From positions 720,187 through 784,186 of the forward strand of contig JAKOVB010000089.1 of NCBI GenBank assembly GCA_029782295.1: a stretch of 64,000 bases of DNA. The letters run 5' to 3'. The translations under genes and the position numbers were made by a program. Positions 1 to 8,017 of this stretch are shown in pieces; position 1 is the first letter of the stretch; every line of letters begins with the position of its first letter. Under the pieces are notes generated by a model. That model saw only the letters and a program-made list of their open reading frames with translations. It did not search any database and was not told the DNA's origin. Origin of the DNA: Pseudomonadota bacterium. GTDB lineage: Bacteria; Pseudomonadota; Gammaproteobacteria; Burkholderiales; Methylophilaceae.

Positions 1-619
1 CGGTGCCTGCCCCCGCGTGGGCAGCATACCGCGAGACGATCTCGCTATGGCGTCCCAGGGCATGCAAGGCGGCCGCCCCCATGCGCCAGGGTTCGCGCGC
101 CGCACGATCACCGCCGGGCAGCTTGAGCGCCTGCAGGTGACCCAGGCGCGTGAATCGCCCTCCGGAGACTTTCAGCAACTCCCCGCCCCAGGCCTGGCCA
201 TCGCTGCCGAGGCCGACCCCGTCCAGCCCCAGCCCCAGCACCGGCCCGGTCACGCCGTGTTCCGCGCACACTGCCGCGACATGGGCATGGTGGTGCTGCA
301 CGCCGAGGACGGGAATCCGCTTGTGTTCCGCAATGTCGAATGCCAGCCGGGTACTGTAGAAATCCGGGTGCAGGTCATGCACGACCAGTTCAGGGACGAA
401 CCCGGGCAGGTCACACAGGTGCGCGACGGCGGCATCCAGCGCTGAACAGGCCTCGGGGTTGTCGAGGTCGCCGACCAGGCGCGTGAGGTAGCCCTGCCCG
501 TCCTGCGCCGCACAGGCCGTGCTCTTGAACCAGGCCCCCAGCGCCAGCACGTGACGGCGGGAAACCGCCAGGGGAAGCACCTGTGCGATCTCGCCTGTTT
601 CTGCCATTGCAGTCGCCAT
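1..619 (-). CDS. hypF: HypF, carbamoyltransferase (partial, short HypF1-like form)
   Basis: HypF helps make the CN ligands of the [NiFe] centre by transferring a carbamoyl group to HypE. The visible 206 codons contain the Kae1-like motif HHHAHVAAV and downstream GLDGVGLG, so they belong to the C-terminal half of full-length HypF. The start is ATG at 619, preceded by GAGG at good spacing and only nine bases after the hypB stop. It therefore lacks the acylphosphatase, zinc-finger and YrdC domains of a roughly 750-residue HypF. The short HypF1 of Ralstonia eutropha (about 394 residues) is a known precedent. The 3' end lies beyond the window edge. It is last in the hox-hyp operon seen here, and hypC, hypD and hypE are not in view. 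Confidence 0.85.
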   Translation of the reverse strand, partial: MATAMAETGEIAQVLPLAVSRRHVLALGAWFKSTACAAQDGQGYLTRLVGDLDNPEACSALDAAVAHLCDLPGFVPELVVHDLHPDFYSTRLAFDIAEHKRIPVLGVQHHHAHVAAVCAEHGVTGPVLGLGLDGVGLGSDGQAWGGELLKVSGGRFTRLGHLQALKLPGGDRAAREPWRMGAAALHALGRHSEIVSRYAAHAGAGT

Positions 620-628
620 GCGATCGCC

Positions 629-1618
629 TCAGCGCACCCCGGCCTGCCCGGATTCCGTCCCGGCGATGCGGGGATCCGGTAATTGCGTGGACGCCTGTTT
701 CCCGGCCAGGACATCGGCGCGTTCGCGCTCCAGCCAGGCCAGCCATTCCGGCATACCCTCTCCGCTAGTCGCGGAAACGCGGATCACCTCGATGGCCGGG
801 TTCACGCGGCGGGCGTTTTCGATCACGCGCTCGACATCGAAGCTCAGGTAGGGCAACAGGTCGCATTTATTGAGCAGCATCAGGCGCGCAGCGCGGAACA
901 TGTCCGGGTATTTGAGCGGCTTGTCTTCCCCTTCCGTGACGGAAAGGATGACCACTTTCGCAGCCTCGCCGAGGTCGAACGCAGCTGGGCACACCAGGTT
1001 GCCGACATTTTCTATGAACAGGACGCCATCTTCGCCGATCTCCAGCGCTTGGATCGCCTTTCCGACCATGGCGGCATCCAGGTGGCAACCCTTGCCGGTG
1101 TTGATCTGCAGGGCCGGCGCACCTGCCGCACGAATCCGGTCGGCATCCTGGCTGGTCTGCTGGTCGCCTTCGATCACGGCCACGGGCACCCGGCCCTGCA
1201 GGGCGGCAATACTGCGCACCAGCAGCGAGGTCTTGCCGGAGCCGGGGCTGGATACCAGGTTCAATGCGAGGAAGCCTCGCGCCTCCAGCGCAGCACGGTT
1301 GGACGCAGCGAAGCGATCGTTCTTGGAGAGGATGTCCCGCTCGATCTGCACCATGCGCGACTGCGTCATGCCGGGCGCATGGGCGCCGGCGGGACCATGA
1401 CCGAAATGCAGCAGGCCATCCCCTTGGACAGGTTCCGGGTCAAGTGCCATGTCCTGCGCCTTCACCTGACGGTACCTGCCGGCCCTCGGCGGTGCGATCG
1501 ACAGCGGCGCATGGCTGTGCGCGGTGCCGTCCGCGTGCACGTGCCAGTGCGGGTCGTGCCCGTGGCCCACCCCCTCGATCGTCGTCTCACCCGTTCCACA
1601 TCCGCATGTCGTACACAT
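629..1618 (-). CDS. hypB: HypB, nickel-inserting GTPase of hydrogenase maturation
   Basis: HypB binds GTP and, with HypA, delivers nickel to the hydrogenase large subunit. The 329-residue protein starts with a CxxCGC metal motif (CTTCGC at residues 2-7) and a histidine-rich stretch ([10 protein letters not shown] and more, about residues 19-37), both typical of nickel-storing HypB. The GTPase part has a P-loop (SSPGSGKTS, near residue 123), the metal-site region GKGCHLDAA, and NKCDLL for guanine recognition. It lies one base downstream of hypA, so the two are co-transcribed and probably translationally coupled. Confidence 0.97.
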   Translation of the reverse strand: MCTTCGCGTGETTIEGVGHGHDPHWHVHADGTAHSHAPLSIAPPRAGRYRQVKAQDMALDPEPVQGDGLLHFGHGPAGAHAPGMTQSRMVQIERDILSKNDRFAASNRAALEARGFLALNLVSSPGSGKTSLLVRSIAALQGRVPVAVIEGDQQTSQDADRIRAAGAPALQINTGKGCHLDAAMVGKAIQALEIGEDGVLFIENVGNLVCPAAFDLGEAAKVVILSVTEGEDKPLKYPDMFRAARLMLLNKCDLLPYLSFDVERVIENARRVNPAIEVIRVSATSGEGMPEWLAWLERERADVLAGKQASTQLPDPRIAGTESGQAGVR

Positions 1619-1619
1619 A

Positions 1620-1961
1620 TCACTCCACCTCCAGCTCTTTCACCCGCATCTGCGTCCCGCCCGTCGCCTGCACCTGATACCCGCCGCAGCGTGGACAGGC
1701 GGCATATTGTTCGTCGAGGGGCACCGTGGTCGCGCATTGCCCGCACCAGCCCTCGCCCGGTACGTCGATGATTTCCAGCGCGGCCCCTTCTGCAATGCTG
1801 CCCTGCATCACGGCATCGAAACAGAAGCGCATGGCTTCGTTCTCCACCGCCGCCAGCCGGCCGATCTCCAGCACGACCGACCGCACCCTGCTGAAGCCCT
1901 GCTCCCGTGCCGCGTCCTCGATAATCTCCAGCACGCTCCCGGCGAGCGACATCTCATGCAT
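1620..1961 (-). CDS. hypA: HypA, zinc/nickel hydrogenase maturation chaperone
   Basis: HypA binds nickel through its N-terminal Met-His-Glu and passes it on together with HypB. This 113-residue protein begins MHEMSL, the invariant nickel-binding start. It carries two CxxC zinc pairs (CGQC near residue 73 and CPRC near residue 89). Its length matches the family. Its start overlaps the end of hupE by eight bases and its stop is one base before hypB, consistent with one transcript. Confidence 0.97.
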   Translation of the reverse strand: MHEMSLAGSVLEIIEDAAREQGFSRVRSVVLEIGRLAAVENEAMRFCFDAVMQGSIAEGAALEIIDVPGEGWCGQCATTVPLDEQYAACPRCGGYQVQATGGTQMRVKELEVE

Positions 1962-2535
1962 AGATGGTCAGCCAGGCGCCGCCCAGCGCGATGGCCAGCC
2001 CGGCATAGCGCGTCAGCCCGCCATGCCTTCCCGTCCACTTCCCGAGGCCGATCCCCGCTGCATGCAGCAGCAGGGAAGCCAGCGCGAACCCCAACCCGTA
2101 CTCCATCACCGAAGCACCCGGAGGCATTTCCGCGCCGTGTGCGAACCCATGGAACACGGCGAATCCTCCGACCATCGAGGCCGCCAGCGGCAACGGCAAC
2201 CGGCAGGCCCCTGCGATCAGCAGCCCGAGCACCAGCACAGAGGCCAGGATGCCCGCCTCGACCAGCGGCAAGGGAAACCCGGCCATGCCCAGCAGCCCGC
2301 CGACCACCATCAGCAACACGAACGCGGCCGGGATCCCCCACACCGCCCGGCCACCAGTTTGCGCCGCCCACAGACCGACGGCCACCATGGCCAGCAGGTG
2401 GTCGACACCCCCCGGCGGGTGCGTCAGGCCGGCCATGAATCCGGCCCCATGATGCATCCCCGGATGCGCGAAAGCCGCTGTCGACGCCAGCCCCAGCATC
2501 AGGGCCAGACCCCCGTTCATTCTCTTCATCTTCAT
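1954..2535 (-). CDS. hupE: HupE/UreJ-type nickel permease
   Basis: HupE proteins are membrane nickel importers that supply hydrogenase or urease. The chosen ATG at 2535 has GAGGG about nine bases upstream and gives 193 residues. A cleavable signal-like helix ends at AFA-HPG. Next comes the family signature (histidines in HPGMHHGAG, then THPPGGVDHLLAM), followed by about five hydrophobic helices and a second conserved FHGFAHG. An upstream in-frame start at 2589 is possible but has no better ribosome site. It sits between hoxW and hypA, so its job is most likely nickel supply for HoxH. Confidence 0.92.
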   Translation of the reverse strand: MKMKRMNGGLALMLGLASTAAFAHPGMHHGAGFMAGLTHPPGGVDHLLAMVAVGLWAAQTGGRAVWGIPAAFVLLMVVGGLLGMAGFPLPLVEAGILASVLVLGLLIAGACRLPLPLAASMVGGFAVFHGFAHGAEMPPGASVMEYGLGFALASLLLHAAGIGLGKWTGRHGGLTRYAGLAIALGGAWLTIYA

Positions 2536-2566
2536 CGATTTCACCCTCACTTTCCCCACCCGGCCG

Positions 2567-3091
2567 TCACGCGGCCAAGTCTGCTTCAATCACCCCCGCA
2601 TGGGCTTCTGCCAGGCTGCGCCAGGCTTCCAGACCCGGGGATTCGAATAACGCGCAGGCAAACGCGCCTGCCGCTTCCCTGTGCGCCCCGGCCACCGGCG
2701 TCAGCGGCTCGCCCAGTTCGAAGGATTCGCCTGCCACGCACAGGATGAACATGGGCGGCGGCGCCTCGCCGTGTACCTGATCGTAAATACCGAGCAGCAT
2801 TTCCGGTGCCACGGCATGTGTGGTGTGGCCGATCATGCGCTGCGCGGCCGCCTGCCGGAAGGAAAACGGCGCCTGCGTGCCCTTGCCGGCATCGATGAAC
2901 AACACCAGCTCGCGGCCCTGCAGATCCAGCGTGTTTTCCACCTGCAACTGGAATTCCTCGATCAGCTCGACCCGGCCGGCGAGCGGGGTCGTCTCCAGCC
3001 ACGCCTCGAGCTGGCGCAGCAGCAGGGGGCCGAGGGCATCATCGCCGCGGCTTTCGTTGCCCACGGCCAGAACCAGGTACGGTGCAGTCAT
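2567..3091 (-). CDS. hoxW: HoxW, endopeptidase maturing the hydrogenase large subunit
   Basis: HoxW cuts the C-terminal extension off HoxH after nickel insertion. The 174-residue protein shows the peptidase pattern: an N-terminal GNESRGDDALG with paired acidic residues, a second acidic site in FIDAGKG, and the histidine site HTTHAVAPE. Its ATG overlaps the hoxH stop (ATGA), placing it immediately after its substrate gene. The stop at 2567 lies within the leader upstream of hupE. Confidence 0.93.
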   Translation of the reverse strand: MTAPYLVLAVGNESRGDDALGPLLLRQLEAWLETTPLAGRVELIEEFQLQVENTLDLQGRELVLFIDAGKGTQAPFSFRQAAAQRMIGHTTHAVAPEMLLGIYDQVHGEAPPPMFILCVAGESFELGEPLTPVAGAHREAAGAFACALFESPGLEAWRSLAEAHAGVIEADLAA

Positions 3092-4596
3092 GCGCAGGCC
3101 GCCACCTCGCCGTCGGCGTTCCTGGACAGCGCGCTGATCCGGCTGCCGCCTGCGTCGACCAGTTCGACCTCCAGCGGCATCTTGCCCAGTGCGTGGGTCG
3201 CGCAGGACAGGCAGGGATCGAAAGCGCGGATGGCGACCTCGATGTGGTTGAGCAGCCCCTCGGTAACCTCGTGGCCGTCCAGGTACTGGATCGCGACCTG
3301 CCGCACCGCCTCGTTCATGGCCTGGTTGTTGTGCGTGGTCGACACGATCAGGTTGGCCCGGGTCACCAGATCGTTCTCGTCGACGCGGTAATGGTGGATC
3401 AGGGTCCCGCGCGGCGCCTCGATCACGCCCACGCCGCGGCCGGCGCGCTCGCCGGAAACCATCAGCTCGGTGCCCATGATGTCCTCGTCCTGCAGCAGGT
3501 CCTTGATGCACTCCACGGCATGCAGCATCTCGATCATGCGCGCCCAGTGGAAACCCAGCGTCGCGCCGGCGGCACGCCCCTCGTCGAAGGCGAGGAAATC
3601 GCGGCGCTCCTTGTCGGCGAACGGGGTCGGGATGAAATCGCAATTGACGACGCGCGTCAGCGGACCGACGCGGTACCAGCCAGCCTCCGGCCCGAGGCTG
3701 CGCAGGAAGGGAAACTTCATGTAGCTCCAGGACTTCACGTCCTCGAATATCTTGTCCCAGTAATGGCGGTAGTCGAAATGGTCGAACAGGAGCTCGCCGT
3801 CCATGCTGCGCGCCCGCAAGCCACCGTGATAGAGGTCCATGGCGCCGTCGGCGCGCACCAGGCTGAGCTGGTGGGCCCGGAAGCGGCCGAAGGCGTTGTA
3901 TCCCTCGAGGTTCTGCTCGAACAGGCGCTTGACCAGGTGCACCGCGTCACGACTCCAGGCAATCATCTGGTAGACGTCGGCGAGCAGGGTGTCGCGCTCC
4001 TCGCGGCTCAGCGCCTTATTGACCCCGCCCGGCACCGCGCCGGTACCGTGGATGCGCTTGCCGGCCGTCATGCGGATCACTTCCTGGCCGTACTTGCGCA
4101 GCAAAACACCCTGCCTGGCGATGTCCGGATATTCCGCCGCCACGCCGACGATGTTGCGCCGCGCCACCTCGGAACTGAAGCCGAACAGCAGGTCCGGCGA
4201 GCACAGATGGAAAAAATGCAGCGCATGCGACTGCATGATCTGGCCGTAGTGCATCAGGCGGCGGTTCTTCTCGGCGGCCGGCGTCAGGTGCTCGGCGCCG
4301 AGGATCATGTCCATGGCCTTGGACGCGGCGATGTGGTGCGAGACCGGGCAGATGCCGCACAGGCGCTGCACCATCACCGGCACTTCCCAGTAGGGGCGGC
4401 CCTGGATGAACTTCTCGAAGCCGCGGAACTCGACGATGTGCAGGCGCACCTGGTGCACGCGGTTGTCGTCGTCCAGCAGCAGGGTGACCTTGCCGTGCCC
4501 CTCCACGCGGGACACCGGATCAATGGCGACGCGGCGCAGTTTCTCGGGGTTTGCAGCAGTTTCCAGATTCGACATAACGGGACCTGTATCAGTCAT
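3088..4596 (-). CDS. hoxH: HoxH, [NiFe]-hydrogenase large subunit
   Basis: HoxH holds the Ni-Fe active site of the bidirectional NAD-linked (group 3d) hydrogenase. The first CxxC pair is in RLCGICPVSHH (near residue 80) after the RVEGHGK motif. The second is in DPCLSCATH at residues 460-468. A 34-residue tail beginning ALGKMP follows that His and is the part removed by HoxW, so the precursor is intact. The ATG at 4596 overlaps hoxY by eight bases. An alternative ATG at 4575 would shorten it by seven residues. Length (502) fits the family. Confidence 0.97.
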   Translation of the reverse strand: MTDTGPVMSNLETAANPEKLRRVAIDPVSRVEGHGKVTLLLDDDNRVHQVRLHIVEFRGFEKFIQGRPYWEVPVMVQRLCGICPVSHHIAASKAMDMILGAEHLTPAAEKNRRLMHYGQIMQSHALHFFHLCSPDLLFGFSSEVARRNIVGVAAEYPDIARQGVLLRKYGQEVIRMTAGKRIHGTGAVPGGVNKALSREERDTLLADVYQMIAWSRDAVHLVKRLFEQNLEGYNAFGRFRAHQLSLVRADGAMDLYHGGLRARSMDGELLFDHFDYRHYWDKIFEDVKSWSYMKFPFLRSLGPEAGWYRVGPLTRVVNCDFIPTPFADKERRDFLAFDEGRAAGATLGFHWARMIEMLHAVECIKDLLQDEDIMGTELMVSGERAGRGVGVIEAPRGTLIHHYRVDENDLVTRANLIVSTTHNNQAMNEAVRQVAIQYLDGHEVTEGLLNHIEVAIRAFDPCLSCATHALGKMPLEVELVDAGGSRISALSRNADGEVAACA

Positions 4597-5140
4597 AGTG
4601 CATCAAGGCGTGCCCCAGCTCCGGCTCACGACCGGCCAGCAGATCGGTGAGGAACTTCCAGATCGCGTCGCCCGACGGCGGGCAGCCCGGCAGGAAGTAA
4701 TCGACCTTCACCACCTCGTGGATGGGGTGCACCTTGTTGAGGGGCAACGGCAGCTCGGGATCATTGGGGATGCCGCTGTGCGCGAGCCCGGGCTCGGTCA
4801 GGTAGACCTCGGACAGGATCTCGTGCAGCGGGATCGGGTTGCGTTGCGCCGGCAGGCCGCCGTTGATGGCACAGGCGCCGACGGCGACCAGGATCCGGCA
4901 ATGTTTGCGGAAGTCGCGCAGCACATGCACATTCTCGGCGTTGCACAACCCACCCTCGATCAGGCCGATGTCGCATGGACCGACTTCCTTGATGTCGGTC
5001 AGCGGCGAGCGGTCGAATTCCACCAGTTCCACCAGGTCGAACAGGCGCTCGTCGATGTCGAGAAAAGACATGTGGCAACCGAAACAACCCGCCAGCGTGG
5101 CGGTGGCGAGCCTGAGCTTTTTCTTCGCCGGGGCGTCCAT
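4589..5140 (-). CDS. hoxY: HoxY, [NiFe]-hydrogenase small subunit
   Basis: HoxY carries the iron-sulfur cluster nearest the Ni-Fe site and passes electrons to HoxU/HoxF. The 183-residue protein has no Tat signal, as expected for the soluble group 3d enzyme. Cluster ligands are visible as GCFGCH (near residues 18-23), GACAINGG (near residue 98) and PGCPPSG (near residue 152). The start at 5140 lies one base after the hoxU stop, and the end overlaps hoxH. Confidence 0.96.
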   Translation of the reverse strand: MDAPAKKKLRLATATLAGCFGCHMSFLDIDERLFDLVELVEFDRSPLTDIKEVGPCDIGLIEGGLCNAENVHVLRDFRKHCRILVAVGACAINGGLPAQRNPIPLHEILSEVYLTEPGLAHSGIPNDPELPLPLNKVHPIHEVVKVDYFLPGCPPSGDAIWKFLTDLLAGREPELGHALMHYD

Positions 5141-5141
5141 G

Positions 5142-5858
5142 TCACTCCTCCTTCCGGGCGATGCGCGTATCGACGTAAGCGTCGATCGGCTGCTTGTCGA
5201 AGGTGCGCTCGCCGATCGGCACGGCGAAACCGCGCCGTTTCGGCAGGATGACCCCGACCGGGCACACGCTTGCCGCCTTGTCCGCAGCACTGAAGTCGGT
5301 ATCCGCCAGCTTGCCGGATCTGGCGTTGACGATGAGATGCGACTTGATGCCCCGTCCGGCCAGCGCGAACACGTTCTTGCCGTCCACGTCACGGCTGGCG
5401 CGCACGCACAGCGAACACAGGATGCAGCGGTTGAAATCCAGCAGGAAATCCGGATGCGAAGCATCCAGCGGCCGGTTCGGGAAGAAGTGGTCGTAATGCG
5501 CCGTCATCATGTTCAGGTGGTAGGCCGTGGCCTGCAACTGGCAGTCGCCGCTTTTCTCGCAGGACGGGCAGAAATGGTTGCCCTCCACGAACAGCATCTG
5601 CGTCAGCGCGCGCCGCTCGCTGTTGAGCTCCTCCGTCTCGCTTTCCACGACCTGCCCTTCCGCCGCCTGCATGGTGCATGACGCGGTCTGGCGGCCGTTG
5701 ACCTTGACCGTGCACAGCTTGCAGGAGCCATGCGCCTTGAAATCCGGATGGTGGCACAGGTGCGGGATGTAGTGGCCCGCCTCCAGCGCCGCCTCGATGA
5801 TGGTCTGGCCGTCCCGGAACGGAACGTCCTTGCCGTCCAACGTAAAGGTCTTGCTCAT
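5142..5858 (-). CDS. hoxU: HoxU, diaphorase iron-sulfur subunit
   Basis: HoxU is related to the N-terminal part of NuoG and wires electrons between HoxYH and HoxF. The 238-residue protein has a [2Fe-2S] ferredoxin-like front (cysteines in HLCHH, GSCKLC and ASCTM), then an HxxxCxxCxxxxxC-like cluster (CPSCEKSGDC), then CILCSLC with a later ASVCPVG for [4Fe-4S] binding. The chosen start MSKTFTL at 5858 overlaps the hoxF stop by four bases. Confidence 0.96.
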   Translation of the reverse strand: MSKTFTLDGKDVPFRDGQTIIEAALEAGHYIPHLCHHPDFKAHGSCKLCTVKVNGRQTASCTMQAAEGQVVESETEELNSERRALTQMLFVEGNHFCPSCEKSGDCQLQATAYHLNMMTAHYDHFFPNRPLDASHPDFLLDFNRCILCSLCVRASRDVDGKNVFALAGRGIKSHLIVNARSGKLADTDFSAADKAASVCPVGVILPKRRGFAVPIGERTFDKQPIDAYVDTRIARKEE

Positions 5859-7666
5859 CGGGAAGCCTCTTCTTCGTTGTGCAGGTGCGCGCCGCTGTCG
5901 TCGCGGCCGGTCATCTGGCGGGCGGCCTGCAGCGACCAGTCGAGGTCGAAGGCCGGCGTGAATTCCTGGTGCAGCATGCGCACCTCGTAGGCAGGACGGA
6001 ACTTGGCGATGGTATCCAGCACCGGGTTGCAGGCGGTGTGGCCGAGGCCGCAATGACTCATCGACAGCAGCAGCGCATTGAGCCGCTCGATTTCCTGGAA
6101 ATCGTAGGGCGAGCCGTGGCCGTTGTGCAGCTTGTCCATCAGGTTCTTCAACAGCGACGTGCCAACGCGGCATGGCGTGCAGAAGCCGCAGCTTTCGTGG
6201 GCAAAGAAGTGCACGAAATTGCGCGCCACCTCGAACATGTCGCGGCTGTCGTCGAATACCATGAAGGCGCCGGCGGTGCCGATATCCTCGAACGCCAGCA
6301 CGCGGTCGAATTCGGCCCGAGACACCGTCACGCCGGAAGGACCGCTGACCTGGACCGCCTGGGTGTTGGCGGCGCCACAGTCTTCCAGCATCTGGCGCAC
6401 CGAGACGCCGAACGGATACTCGTAGATGCCGGGACGCGCGCAGTCGCCAGAGATCGACATCACCTTGGTGCCAGCCGATCTGGCGGTACCGATGGCGGCA
6501 TACCACGCACCGCCCTTCAGCGCGATATGGCAGGTGGCCGCAAAAGTCTCGACGTTGTTCACCACCGTCGGCTGGTTGAGGTAACCGTGCGTCACGGGGA
6601 ACGGCGGACGGTTGCGCGGCGTGCCGCGCTTGCCTTCCAGGGATTCGATCAGGGCGGACTCTTCGCCGCAGATGTAAGCGCCGGCGCCGAAGTGGATCTC
6701 GATGTCGAAGTCGAAGCCGGCCTGGCCGAGGACGTTCGCCCCGAGCAGGCGCCGCTCACGGCGACGCGCCAGCACGGCCTCCAGATGGTCGCGCAGGTAG
6801 CGGTATTCGCCGCGCAGGTAGAGCATGCCCTTGCGCGCGCCGATCACGTAACCGCACAGCGTCATGCCCTCGAACACCTTGTCGGCGTACCCATTCAGCA
6901 ACACGCGATCCTTGAAGGTGCCGGGCTCGCCCTCGTCGGCATTGCACACCACGTAATGCGCCTCTCCCGGCGCGTTGCGGCAGGACTCCCACTTGATCGC
7001 GGTGGTAAAACCCGCGCCACCGCGACCGCGCAATCCGGAGGCCCTGACCTCGTCCAGCATGCCTTCCGGGCCGTGCGCGAAGGCGGCCTGCAAGGCGCTC
7101 CCGGGCACGAAGCCATCCTCCAGCAGCAGGCCCTTGCGCCGGATGTTGTCCTCGACACGGAAGAACTCGGCCGGCCACTGTGCCAGCGGCACCTGCTCGC
7201 GGATCAGGTCGCAGATTTCATCCACGCGCTGCTCGGTCATGCGGGTGATGGCGATGTTGTTCACCAGCAGCGCAGGCCCCTGGTCGCACATGCCGGTACA
7301 GGAAGTGAAATCCACGCTCACCAAACCGTCTTCCGACATCTTGCCCGGCTCCACCCACAGGTTGCGGCACATGCGGTCCATCAGGGCCTTGCTGCCCAGC
7401 ATGCGGTCGGTGATGTTGTCGGAGAACAGCACGCGATAGCGGCCACGCGGCTGCAGGTAGAAGAAGGAATAAAAACTGGCCACGCCTTCGATCTTGGTGC
7501 GCGGCACATGCAACTGCTCGGTGAGGTAGTCGATCGCGTCCGGATGCAGCCAGCCGAAATGCTCCTGCGCCTCCCGCAGGATCTGCATCAGGTGGAGGGC
7601 GGCATGGCCGTAACGGGCCAGGATAGGGTCCAGATAAGTCTTGTGGTCGAGCTCGGGTGCTGCCAT
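5855..7666 (-). CDS. hoxF: HoxF, NAD-binding diaphorase subunit
   Basis: HoxF binds FMN and NAD and forms the diaphorase end of the soluble hydrogenase. The 603 residues match the R. eutropha length (602). Residues 1 to about 160 are NuoE-like, with only one clear CxxxC pair (SCTGMC). The rest is NuoF-like: GLRGRGGAGF and NADEGEPGTF for FMN/NADH, GAGAYICGEE, and the [4Fe-4S] set CGFCTPC plus HTACNP. It is the first gene of the operon. Upstream on the minus strand I see only a TAAAAT -10-like hexamer near 7700 with no convincing -35. Confidence 0.96.
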   Translation of the reverse strand: MAAPELDHKTYLDPILARYGHAALHLMQILREAQEHFGWLHPDAIDYLTEQLHVPRTKIEGVASFYSFFYLQPRGRYRVLFSDNITDRMLGSKALMDRMCRNLWVEPGKMSEDGLVSVDFTSCTGMCDQGPALLVNNIAITRMTEQRVDEICDLIREQVPLAQWPAEFFRVEDNIRRKGLLLEDGFVPGSALQAAFAHGPEGMLDEVRASGLRGRGGAGFTTAIKWESCRNAPGEAHYVVCNADEGEPGTFKDRVLLNGYADKVFEGMTLCGYVIGARKGMLYLRGEYRYLRDHLEAVLARRRERRLLGANVLGQAGFDFDIEIHFGAGAYICGEESALIESLEGKRGTPRNRPPFPVTHGYLNQPTVVNNVETFAATCHIALKGGAWYAAIGTARSAGTKVMSISGDCARPGIYEYPFGVSVRQMLEDCGAANTQAVQVSGPSGVTVSRAEFDRVLAFEDIGTAGAFMVFDDSRDMFEVARNFVHFFAHESCGFCTPCRVGTSLLKNLMDKLHNGHGSPYDFQEIERLNALLLSMSHCGLGHTACNPVLDTIAKFRPAYEVRMLHQEFTPAFDLDWSLQAARQMTGRDDSGAHLHNEEEASR

Positions 7667-8017
7667 GGCGCGGCTCCAGCAGTGACTGGGGTTTTCGTCA
7701 TTTTACGCTGAATCCATCCTGGCGCGGCGGACATAAGCCAGTTGCCAGCACTTCATCCGAGCACGCCACGCGTGGACATGCCCGACCGGACTCAACCACA
7801 GACAGAAGCAGGCAAATTACAATTTCCTCATGACAGGACCATGAAATTCATGGTGCCTGCCGAACTGGCCCCGGGATCACCGGCAGGGCAGCCTTGAGTT
7901 TTTTCTCTGACATTCAAGATCTTTAAACCAACGCTTTCATTTCAGTATAAGCTACGCCAGAATTTCATGGCGCGCAGGCCGGTAGCCCGCTCATCCCGTA
8001 TGAAAATGAATTGAATC
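7667..8017. other. Intergenic region between divergent hoxF and corA-like genes
   Basis: This 351-base gap holds no believable gene. It should contain promoters for both flanking units. The clearest element is the inverted repeat CCATGAAATTCATGG at 7839-7853. Its half AATTTCATGG recurs near 7964-7973 in the opposite sense. Neither a strong sigma-70 pair nor a good sigma-54 (GG-N10-GC) promoter for hoxF is convincing. Confidence 0.5.
7839..7853. promoter_or_regulatory. Candidate operator, inverted repeat CCATGAA-A-TTCATGG
   Basis: Two perfect 7-base arms flank a single central base, between the divergent hox operon and the CorA-like gene. No T-run follows, so a terminator is unlikely. The binding protein is unknown. 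Confidence 0.35.

Noticed and set aside
3082..4650. Long plus-strand frame opposite hoxH
   Set aside because: An antisense shadow created by high GC and codon pattern of hoxH; composition is low-complexity and unlike a real protein.
5879..7711. Plus-strand frame of about 610 codons opposite hoxF
   Set aside because: Same type of antisense shadow; the hoxF strand carries all conserved motifs.
7690..7800. Sigma-54 promoter for hoxF
   Set aside because: The R. eutropha operon uses one, so I looked, but the only GG-N10-GC match lacks the rest of the consensus.
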